64,000 nucleotides of DNA from an uncultured Clostridia bacterium (GTDB lineage Bacteria > Bacillota > Clostridia > Christensenellales > Aristaeellaceae): NCBI GenBank assembly GCA_946413245.1, contig CAMKJS010000001.1:55612-119611 (forward strand), in the 5' to 3' direction. Of this stretch, positions 44,861 to 52,143 are shown piece after piece (within the stretch, counting starts at the first letter, position 1; every line of letters starts with the position of its first letter). A model generated the notes under the pieces. The model was not told the DNA's origin. It was given only the letters and a program-made list of their open reading frames with translations, and made no database searches. The position numbers were made by a program, and so were the translations under genes.

Positions 44861-45847
44861 ATGCCTTCTGAACAGCTTGTTTCACATTCCTGTATCCGGC
44901 GGTATCCCGGGAACCCTGTTCTGACGGGCAGGGACGTTCCTTACGCCAGCGACCTGGTGTTCAACGCGGGTGTGATTCCGTACAGGGACGGATATGCCAT
45001 GGTGTTCCGCAACGATTACGGGTATCTGGGGCGGGCCAGCTTTTCCGGCACCAACCTCGGTCTTGCCCTGAGTGCGGACGGCATTCACTGGCATGTGGAG
45101 GACAAGCCTGTTTTATCCATGAAGGACGGGGAAATCCGCAGGGTTTACGACCCGCGGCTTACGGAGATCGACGGGGAAATCTATATGACTTTCGCCGTGG
45201 ACACGAAGCACGGGCTGCGGGGCGGCATCGCCCGCACGGAAGATCTTCATTCTTTTGAAATCATCTCCATGAGCGTGCCGGATAACCGGAACATGGTGCT
45301 GTTTCCGCGGAAATGGAACGGCATGTTCATGCGGCTGGAGCGGCCGATGCCGGTTTACAGCCGGGGCGGAAAGGACCGCTTCGACATCTGGTGGAGTGAA
45401 AGTCCCGATCTGGTTCACTGGGGCAATTCCCATCTGGTTGCCGGGGTAGAGGATTTCCCCTTCGCCAACGACAAGATCGGCCCCGGCGCGCCGCCTGTAT
45501 ATACGGACAAAGGCTGGCTTGCGGTGACCCACGCGGTGGATATCGATCCCGACCGCGGAAAGAACGGCTGGGAGGATCGGTGGATCAAACGCTACTGCGC
45601 CGCCGTGGCCCTGCTGGATCCGGATGAGCCCTGGAAAATGATCGGCTGCAGCCGGGTACCCCTGCTGGCGCCTGAAACGGATTATGAATGCCGGGATGGA
45701 TTCCGGACCAACGTCGTTTTCCCCACGGCCGCGCTGCCTGTGTCCGGCGGGAAACTGCGGATTTATTACGGGGCGGCGGATACGGTCATCGCCATGGCTG
45801 AAGCCCGGACGGAAGACCTGATTTCCCTGTGCCTGAACGGAGAATAG
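44861..45847 (+). CDS. GH130 family phosphorylase (manno-oligosaccharide type)
   Basis: 328 residues. GH130 pattern: YPGNPVLTGRDVPYASDLVFNAGVI, GLALSADGIHWHVE, the catalytic Asp in VYDPRLTEIDGEIYMTFA, MSVPDNRNMVLFPRKWNGMFMRLERPM and GPGAPPVYTDKGWLAVTHAVD. These cytoplasmic enzymes phosphorolyse beta-mannosidic linkages, giving mannose-1-phosphate. The start is the ATG at 44861 with AAGGAG at 9 nt. The GH26 gene downstream could supply manno-oligosaccharides, so the two likely form a small mannan-use module. Exact linkage specificity cannot be read. Confidence 0.92.
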   Translation: MPSEQLVSHSCIRRYPGNPVLTGRDVPYASDLVFNAGVIPYRDGYAMVFRNDYGYLGRASFSGTNLGLALSADGIHWHVEDKPVLSMKDGEIRRVYDPRLTEIDGEIYMTFAVDTKHGLRGGIARTEDLHSFEIISMSVPDNRNMVLFPRKWNGMFMRLERPMPVYSRGGKDRFDIWWSESPDLVHWGNSHLVAGVEDFPFANDKIGPGAPPVYTDKGWLAVTHAVDIDPDRGKNGWEDRWIKRYCAAVALLDPDEPWKMIGCSRVPLLAPETDYECRDGFRTNVVFPTAALPVSGGKLRIYYGAADTVIAMAEARTEDLISLCLNGE

Positions 45848-45972
45848 CCGGCGGAGACCCTGACACGGCTGTACTCTTTTTCATCCGTGAGACAGCGGCA
45901 TACTGCAGGCATGGTTTTGAACATATTTTTCCTGGGTGTGAACAGAAAACTTTATCATTGCGGGGGAATGGC

Positions 45973-46866
45973 ATGGACATAATGACTCTGAATAATCCAA
46001 ACGCTACGCCCCGGACACGATCGCTGTACAGACTGCTTGCATCCCTGTGGGGAAACAGGATCGTGCTGGGACAGCAGGAATCGCCTGGAACTGTCTTCGC
46101 GGACAGGGAAGTTGAATGGATTCAGGCTGTAACGGGTGAAATGCCGGCCCTGCGGGGGTTGGATTTCATCCATGACGACTATGCCGGTGTGATTGAACGG
46201 GCCAGAAGATGGAACGACATGGGCGGAATTGTGACTGTTTGCTGGCACACAGGGATAAGCGGAAACGATTATCCCTCCAGCAAGGAGGAAAACCCGGACT
46301 GGGAAAAACTGCTGACATCCGGGACGGAGGAACATACGCTGCTGCTTCACAGGTGGGATCAAGCGGCGGAGGCTTTGCTGCAGCTGCAGAAGGACGATGT
46401 CCCGGTACTGTGGAGGCCGTTCCATGAGTTCGACGGAGGATGGTTCTGGTGGGGTAAAGGGGACGGGACCGCGTTCTGCCGCCTCTGGCGGATGATGTTT
46501 CGTTACTATACGGAGGTCTTTGGACTGAACAATCTGATCTGGGTGCTGGGGTATGCGGATGACGTAAAGGAAGGCTGGAATCCGGGAGAAGAGTATTTCG
46601 ATATTGCCGGATCGGATACCTACCGGGGCGAGACGGTTCATAAAGCCGCGTTCAACAGGCTGAAAGAGCTTTATCCCGGAAAGCTGCTGGCTTATCATGA
46701 ATGCGGCCTGATTCCCGAGCCGGACGCGTTTTTTAAGGCGGAATGCCCGTGGAGCTGGCTGATGCCCTGGCATGGCTCCTGGATGATGAACAATCATCCT
46801 GCGCGTATCGCGGAGGTGTATCATGACGAACGCATGGTGACGCTGAGCCGGCTGGACACGTTCTAA
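45973..46866 (+). CDS. GH26 family beta-mannanase-like glycosidase
   Basis: 297 residues, catalytic barrel only, without signal peptide or binding module. The acid/base Glu is in VLWRPFHEFDGGWFWWG and the nucleophile Glu in LLAYHECGLIP. GQQESPGT near the N-terminus and the Trp-rich WSWLMPWHGSW are typical of GH26. Most mannanases are exported; the missing signal implies action on imported oligosaccharides. The start is the ATG at 45973 (GGGGGA 5 nt away). The next gene upstream is GH130. Confidence 0.92.
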   Translation: MDIMTLNNPNATPRTRSLYRLLASLWGNRIVLGQQESPGTVFADREVEWIQAVTGEMPALRGLDFIHDDYAGVIERARRWNDMGGIVTVCWHTGISGNDYPSSKEENPDWEKLLTSGTEEHTLLLHRWDQAAEALLQLQKDDVPVLWRPFHEFDGGWFWWGKGDGTAFCRLWRMMFRYYTEVFGLNNLIWVLGYADDVKEGWNPGEEYFDIAGSDTYRGETVHKAAFNRLKELYPGKLLAYHECGLIPEPDAFFKAECPWSWLMPWHGSWMMNNHPARIAEVYHDERMVTLSRLDTF

Positions 46867-47239
46867 GTGCGAAAAGCGTCCTGCGGCTTTCCTGTCCAAA
46901 GGCGTGACGGAATACCCATTCGTGGAGACAAGAAATATATCACAGGCCTTTTCCCGGACAGGACGGATCCATGAGGACACGATCCTCACAGACGCCCCAT
47001 AGCCGGTTCCCTTGACCGCGAAGGATCAGCTTTGCGTCCGGGGATGTAAAAAACAGACCGCTTACAATGAAAAAACATCGTCAAAACACAGACGGGCATT
47101 CGGAATGTATGACCATGCAGATATCCGGCGGAGACGCCGGGTTTTTCTGTTTCATTTTGCCGGGGAATATGATGTCATCTGATCTGGCGGTTCATGAAAG
47201 TGTAAGAAAAGCAGTCCGGGATCCGGACAGGGGGAAAAT
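46867..47239. other. Intergenic region with a terminator
   Basis: 373 bp with no supported gene. It contains the terminator at 47125-47146 and a GTCCGG/CCGGAC hairpin (47214-47228) just before the next ribosome binding site. TATGAT at 47168-47173 could be a -10, but no -35 fits. Confidence 0.5.
47125..47146 (+). terminator. Terminator downstream of the GH26 gene
   Basis: CCGGCG-GAGA-CGCCGG stem followed by GTTTTTCTGTTTC. Confidence 0.75.
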
Positions 47240-48055
47240 ATGGGAAAAAACGGCTGTGTTCAGATCGGTGATACGGAAATGTACTATGTTTCCTTCGGCA
47301 GCGGCGCGGGCAACCTGATCGTTCTGCCGGGGCTGTCGGACGGACTGTCGACGGTTAAGGGGAAAGCCTGGCTGCTTGCTTTGCCGTACAAGGCGTTTTT
47401 CCGCGACTATACCGTGTATATGTTCAGCCGGAAGGACAAAATGCCGGAAGGGTATTCGATCAGGGATATGGCGGACGACCAGGTGTTTGCCATGAGAGAA
47501 CTTGGAATCGGGAAGGCCTGCATCCTCGGGGTATCCCAGGGCGGCATGATCGCCCAGTATATCGCCATACGCCATCCGGAGGTTGTGGAGAAGCTGATTC
47601 TCGCGGTTACGGCGCCGAACGCGAACGATACGGCCAGGAACGCGGTGTCGGGCTGGATCGATATGGCCGGACGAGGGGATCATACGGCGTTGATGGTTGA
47701 CACGGCCGAAAAAATGTATTCAGCGAAGTATCTCGACAGGAACCGGAAGTTCTTTCCGGTGATCGCGAAGTTCACGAAGCCCGCGAGCTACGAAAGGTTT
47801 TTCAGAAACGCTTACGCGATCCTGGAGTTTGACGCCCGGAAAGAACTGTCAGAGATCGCGGCTCCGACGCTGATCATCGCGGGCAGCGACGACAAAACCG
47901 TAGGGAACGACGCCGCCGGCGAGCTGCATCAGGGAATTGCGGGCAGCGAGCTTTTTGTATACGAAGGCCTTGGGCACGGTGCTTTTGAAGAGGCGAAGGA
48001 TTTCTACGGCAGAATACTGGATTTCTGCAGCGGAAAAGAAAAGGTCCGGCCATGA
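47240..48055 (+). CDS. Alpha/beta hydrolase
   Basis: 271 residues. The nucleophile elbow is GVSQGG (CILGVSQGGMIAQYIAIRHPE), with VLPGLSDG as oxyanion region, the acid in IAGSDDKTVG and the His in GLGHGAFEE. This is the pattern of small cytoplasmic hydrolases of the proline-iminopeptidase/dienelactone group; the substrate is unknown. AGGGGG lies 5 nt before the ATG. It is followed by the MutS-like pair, 73 bp on. Confidence 0.87.
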   Translation: MGKNGCVQIGDTEMYYVSFGSGAGNLIVLPGLSDGLSTVKGKAWLLALPYKAFFRDYTVYMFSRKDKMPEGYSIRDMADDQVFAMRELGIGKACILGVSQGGMIAQYIAIRHPEVVEKLILAVTAPNANDTARNAVSGWIDMAGRGDHTALMVDTAEKMYSAKYLDRNRKFFPVIAKFTKPASYERFFRNAYAILEFDARKELSEIAAPTLIIAGSDDKTVGNDAAGELHQGIAGSELFVYEGLGHGAFEEAKDFYGRILDFCSGKEKVRP

Positions 48056-48128
48056 CCTGGCTTCGGGAGGGACGGATATGATCACGAAAGACGAACGCGG
48101 CGCGTATAGATGCTGAAGGAGTACCGGC

Positions 48129-49628
48129 ATGAAGGAAGAACGCGGAACGCCGGAGTTCAGTATTCTGGACACGGGCGGGAAAACTTATCTGAAGAACAGA
48201 ACGCCGGTCTGGTTTCAGGATCTGAATCTGGAGACGGTGACAGACCGGCTGACGGCAAAATGGGGCCGCACTGTCCGGCAGTATTACCTGTATCTGCCGG
48301 AGACGGCGGAGGAGGAAGCGTACCGGCGGGCTGTGTACGGGGACGTCAAAAAAGAAAACGTATACGCTGCCCTGACGGCGTTCGTGAAGCGGATCGCCGG
48401 CGCCGGGGATCTGCGGCGGGAAAAGGAAAAGGTACCCGGCCTGAAGCAGCGGGCCGTCTGGCAGCTTCGGGAGACCGAAGCTTACTGTATCGCCTGCACG
48501 GATCTCGCGGAGGCGCTGGAACAGTCGGATCTGGCTTCGGAAGGCATGCGCCGCTTTCGCGGGATGCTGCGTGAGATTCTGGACAGCGCAGACTTCCGGC
48601 AGATGCGGGAGCAGGTCTGCGGGATCATGAAAAATATTCGGGCGCTTCGCTTTGTGATCACGTATGAAAAGGACCGGATCAGGGTGGAGCCCGGAGAGGC
48701 CTCCGGCGAATACGCAGCCCTGCCGAAGGAGAGGAAGCCGCTTCAGAACCCGTTTGCCGGCACGCCTGTAGTGACGGACACGGAGAACGCCTGCCTGGAT
48801 ATTCTTGTCAGAAAGATGCCGGATTTATTCCGGGAACTCCTGAGCGTGTCGGAACGCTGGGAGAAATATGAAAACCCGACGCTGATCCGGTTTGCGGATG
48901 AAATCAGATTCTATCTGTCGTACTGCGCGCTGCAGCGGGAAATGGAAGAGCAGGGCTTCCGATTCGCGGTTCCGTCGGTTTCGGAGAACCGTCCGCCGGA
49001 GGGAAAAGGACTGTACGATCTGGCGCTGGCCTGTGTGAACCTGAGAAAAGGGAAAAAGGTGGTGGCGAACGATTTCGGCTACAGGGAGGGGGAGCGCTTC
49101 TTCGTGCTCACCGGGCCGAACCAGGGCGGGAAAACGACCTTCGCGAGAAGCCTGGGCCAGCTGGTGTATTTCGCGAGAATCGGGCTGGACGTGCCGGCCG
49201 CGGAGGCGAACGTACCCTTCTTCAAAGACATTCAGACCCATTTTTCCGTGGAGGAAAGCGTGGAAACCGGCAGGGGAAAGCTGAAGGAGGAGCTGGTGCG
49301 GCTGGCGCCGATGATGGAAGACAACCGGCAGGGAACCTTTGTGATCATCAACGAACTGTTTACCACGGCCGCCAGCTATGACGCGCTGATCATGGGGCGG
49401 AAAGTGCTGGAGCATTTTATCGGACTCGGATGCATGGGGATCTACGTCACCCATCTGAAGGAACTGACGACGGCGCACGGGCAGGCGGTGAGCCTGCAGG
49501 CCATGCTGGATGAACAGCGTTTCCAGACATACGAGATCCGGCGGGGCGAGGCGACAGACGTCCCCTGCGCGGAGAACCAGGTGAACAAGTACCGGCTGAC
49601 CTATGAGCAGCTGAAGGAGCGCCTATGA
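48129..49628 (+). CDS. MutS-type ATPase lacking mismatch-recognition domain, first of pair
   Basis: 499 residues. Only the MutS core/lever helices and ATPase domain V are recognisable: Walker A GPNQGGKTTF near 337, MutS-like KELVRLAPMMEDN, Walker B-type VIINELFTTA with the catalytic Glu, and VTHLKEL. The N-terminal ~300 residues are helical and show no FxE mismatch-binding motif or connector domain, so it is not a standard MutS. It overlaps the second MutS-like gene by 4 nt (ATGA), and the two probably form a heterodimer, as MutS ATPases work as dimers. AAGGAG precedes the ATG. A 12-codon frame (48078-48116) with its own ribosome binding site ends just before it. Confidence 0.85.
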   Translation: MKEERGTPEFSILDTGGKTYLKNRTPVWFQDLNLETVTDRLTAKWGRTVRQYYLYLPETAEEEAYRRAVYGDVKKENVYAALTAFVKRIAGAGDLRREKEKVPGLKQRAVWQLRETEAYCIACTDLAEALEQSDLASEGMRRFRGMLREILDSADFRQMREQVCGIMKNIRALRFVITYEKDRIRVEPGEASGEYAALPKERKPLQNPFAGTPVVTDTENACLDILVRKMPDLFRELLSVSERWEKYENPTLIRFADEIRFYLSYCALQREMEEQGFRFAVPSVSENRPPEGKGLYDLALACVNLRKGKKVVANDFGYREGERFFVLTGPNQGGKTTFARSLGQLVYFARIGLDVPAAEANVPFFKDIQTHFSVEESVETGRGKLKEELVRLAPMMEDNRQGTFVIINELFTTAASYDALIMGRKVLEHFIGLGCMGIYVTHLKELTTAHGQAVSLQAMLDEQRFQTYEIRRGEATDVPCAENQVNKYRLTYEQLKERL

Positions 49629-51289
49629 GAGTGAGTCTGTTGTATCCGGACAGGGACAGGGAATGGCTGTCGGACGGGGCGTATTACGACACGGCCAGCA
49701 TTATCCAGGACCTGGGCCTGAAAACCCTGTTCGAGGCGGCGGCGCGGAAGGTGGTCTGGGAACGCGGGGAAGCGAAAAAAATGGAGAAGGAAGACCCCTT
49801 TATCGCGGACACGATGCGGAGGGTGATGATGCTTCCGCTGGCTTCCCGGGAAGGGATTGAATACCGTCAGGCGATCCTGCGGGACTGCTTTCAGCAGGAG
49901 GAGCTGCTGCGGGAGCTTTACCGGATCAGCTGTGAAACCGTGCAGAAGCTGGACGGGCTGGGGCGGGGCGCCCGGGACAAGTCTCAGCAGCGCAACCCGG
50001 TCACGAAGCTGACGGACGGGATTCAGACGTATCACATTCTCTGCGACGCCCTGAAGGAGATCCGGGGACTCCTGACGCGGGAAACCCCGGGGACGGGGAA
50101 GCCGGGTTCCGAGGCGCTTAAATCGGAAGGGCTCCGCGGTTTCTGTGAACGATTCAGCGAGGCGTTCTCAGCGGAGAAGGAGGAAACCGTCCGAAGGGTT
50201 CTGGAGGATATCGCGTTTTTCATGGATCCGGCGAACGGGAGGGACGAGCGGGAAAACCGGACCCTCAAGCCGAAGATCGTGCTGGAGTGCGGCCTGGAGG
50301 ACGGGCTGAAGTTCAGCTCCCTGAAGCTGGCGGAGGTTTCTTCGGAGAGCATGAAGTTCTACCGCCCCGGCACGACCATGAAGATGCTGCAGGAGTTCCG
50401 GTATTCCAGAATCCCGGATTCCTTTTCGGTGGAAAAGGATATGCGGTTGAACGAACAGGCGAAGATTCTGGAATTTGAGGTAGTCAGCTACCTGTGTGAG
50501 ACCGTGCTTGGCGGAATGGGAGAAGAATTCCGCACGTTCTTCGATCAGCTGAAGCGACAGACCGCGTTTTATCTGGGGGCCGTTCAGCTGACGGAGCATA
50601 TCAGACTGTACGGAATGGATATCTGCTTTCCAGAGGCGCTGCCGGACCGGCGGAAGCTGGAGTTCCGGGAACTGCGGGAATGCGCGATGGGTGTGCAGCG
50701 CCGCATGAATGTGATCGGGAACACCTGCTCCCTGGACGGGAAGGATCTGCTGATCGTGACAGGCGCCAACCAGGGCGGGAAATCCACCTTCCTGCGGAGC
50801 ATCGGTATCGCGCAGGTGATGATGCAGTGCGGGCTGCCGGTGGCGGCGCAGGCGTTCCGGAGCGGCATTTTTCCCCGGATCTTTGTGCATTTTACCAGGC
50901 GGGAAGACAGCTCCATGAACAGCGGACGCCTGGATGAGGAGCTGAGCCGCATGAGCCGGATTGTGGAGCAGATTGGGGACGGATCCCTGCTTCTCCTGAA
51001 CGAATCCTTCGCGACGACCACGGAAAAGGAAGGCTCCGTCATCGCGTATGACATCGTCCGGGCGCTGACCGAGGCTGGGGTGAAGATTCTGATGGTCACC
51101 CACCTGCTCTCCTTCGCGAGGCGTATGCATGAAGAGATGAAGAATAACCCGGAATCCGGCACGGAGTTCCTGTCGGCGGAACGGACGCCGGCGGGGGTCC
51201 GCACCTTCCGGATGATCCCGCACGTACCGGAGATGACCAGCTTCGGCCTGGATCTCTATGAAGAAATCGTGGAGAAGAAAAAGCATTGA
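49625..51289 (+). CDS. MutS-type ATPase lacking mismatch-recognition domain, second of pair
   Basis: 554 residues. Walker A GANQGGKSTF (about residue 379), MutS-like FTRREDSSMNSGRLDEELSRM, Walker B LLLLNESFATTTEKEG and MVTHLLSF. The helical N-terminal portion (SLLYPDRDREWLSDGAYYDTASIIQDLGL) lacks the mismatch-binding domain. It overlaps the preceding paralog and is followed by an HD hydrolase gene, whose frame begins at the stop. The SMNSGRLDEEL stretch corresponds to the MutS signature at the dimer ATPase interface. Function unknown; nucleic-acid remodelling or a defence role are both possible. Confidence 0.85.
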   Translation: MRVSLLYPDRDREWLSDGAYYDTASIIQDLGLKTLFEAAARKVVWERGEAKKMEKEDPFIADTMRRVMMLPLASREGIEYRQAILRDCFQQEELLRELYRISCETVQKLDGLGRGARDKSQQRNPVTKLTDGIQTYHILCDALKEIRGLLTRETPGTGKPGSEALKSEGLRGFCERFSEAFSAEKEETVRRVLEDIAFFMDPANGRDERENRTLKPKIVLECGLEDGLKFSSLKLAEVSSESMKFYRPGTTMKMLQEFRYSRIPDSFSVEKDMRLNEQAKILEFEVVSYLCETVLGGMGEEFRTFFDQLKRQTAFYLGAVQLTEHIRLYGMDICFPEALPDRRKLEFRELRECAMGVQRRMNVIGNTCSLDGKDLLIVTGANQGGKSTFLRSIGIAQVMMQCGLPVAAQAFRSGIFPRIFVHFTRREDSSMNSGRLDEELSRMSRIVEQIGDGSLLLLNESFATTTEKEGSVIAYDIVRALTEAGVKILMVTHLLSFARRMHEEMKNNPESGTEFLSAERTPAGVRTFRMIPHVPEMTSFGLDLYEEIVEKKKH

Positions 51290-51330
51290 CAGGAAACGGA
51301 CCGGAACGGGAAAGAGGGCGCCGGCTTTTC

Positions 51331-51933
51331 ATGAGCGGGTACGATATCGCTGCGGCCATCCGGAAAACCTATCTGGACAGCCATAAGGAGAAAACGCTGA
51401 AACACGCGGAAGAAGTGGCGGAAACCGCCGTATGGCTGGCGGAACGGCATCATCTGGACGCGGAAAAGGCCAGGCTGGCCGCGCTGCTGCACGACATCAG
51501 CGCTGTTTATTCCCCGCAGAGGATGTACGGGATCGCGAAGGAGCGAAACATGACGATCGATCCCGCAGAGGAAAAATATCACTTTCTTCTGCACCAGCGA
51601 ATCTCGGAAATCATGGCCGCGGAGCGGTTCGGCATTACGGATCCCGATATTCTGAGCGCTGTGGCATGCCACACGACCCTGAAGAAGAACGCCGGCCTCT
51701 ATGATAAAGTCGTGTTTATCGCGGACAAGATTTCCTGGGATCAGGAGGGAAGACCGCCGTATTACGATACCCTGAGGCAACTGGCGGCGGAATCCCTGGA
51801 CGACGCGTGTCTCTTCTATCTCCGGTATCAGTTCGATCACAACCTTCTGCTGATGCCGCACCGATGGATCACGGAAGCCTATGAAGACCTGAAAACAACA
51901 CTGCATGAAAAAGAGGAGAAAAAAGAATGCTGA
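51331..51933 (+). CDS. HD-domain hydrolase (YqeK-like)
   Basis: 200 residues from the ATG at 51331. HD residues in order: His in LKHAEEVAETAVWLAE, HD in ALLHDISAVYS, His in HFLLHQRISE, His in VACHTTLKKNAG, and Asp in VVFIADKISWDQ. The AxHTT…DKVVFIADKI pattern is that of YqeK, a symmetrical Ap4A hydrolase of Gram-positives. It follows the MutS-like pair without a gap, suggesting a nucleotide-linked function for the operon. The ribosome binding site is moderate (AAAGAGGG 12 nt away); a longer frame from a TTG at 51286 is possible. Confidence 0.8.
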   Translation: MSGYDIAAAIRKTYLDSHKEKTLKHAEEVAETAVWLAERHHLDAEKARLAALLHDISAVYSPQRMYGIAKERNMTIDPAEEKYHFLLHQRISEIMAAERFGITDPDILSAVACHTTLKKNAGLYDKVVFIADKISWDQEGRPPYYDTLRQLAAESLDDACLFYLRYQFDHNLLLMPHRWITEAYEDLKTTLHEKEEKKEC

Positions 51934-51989
51934 CGATCAGGGACGGTGTGCTGTACGCACAGACGAAAACGCTTTCCGCGGTCATATGA
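51927..51989 (+). pseudogene. 20-codon frame resembling the start of an LRR protein
   Basis: ATG at 51927 overlaps the HD gene end and has GAGGAGA upstream. It encodes MLTIRDGVLYAQTKTLSAVI and then stops. That opening resembles N-termini of non-secreted BspA-like LRR proteins, so it may be a stub left by deletion, or a short coupled peptide. The following 150 bp to the terminator hold nothing recognised. Confidence 0.3.
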
Positions 51990-52092
51990 TCCTGGCATGG
52001 TGCTGCAGGAAAAGACATCCACGCCCGGTGATTACCCGGGAAAAGCCGATGGCGGATTGGATAAAAGCAATCTATGATCAAGAGTATGAAGA

Positions 52093-52120
52093 CCGGCGGG
52101 GTGGATTTCCACCCCGCCGG
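52093..52120 (-). terminator. Terminator of the 52144 surface-protein unit
   Basis: Perfect 13-bp stem CCGGCGGGGTGGA / TCCACCCCGCCGG with a 2-nt centre. The minus-strand continuation is TCTTCATACTC. The identical hairpin recurs at 54827-54854. Confidence 0.8.
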
Positions 52121-52143
52121 AATGATGCTGTTGTCGTTTTGCC

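Noticed and set aside
47067..47318. An 83-codon frame overlapping the start of the alpha/beta hydrolase gene
   Set aside because: No ribosome binding site, overlaps a terminator hairpin and the clear hydrolase gene in another frame, and the product has no recognisable features.
48129..51289. Ordinary DNA mismatch repair (mutS)
   Set aside because: Neither protein has the mismatch-binding or connector domains, both are far shorter than MutS, and no mutL is adjacent.
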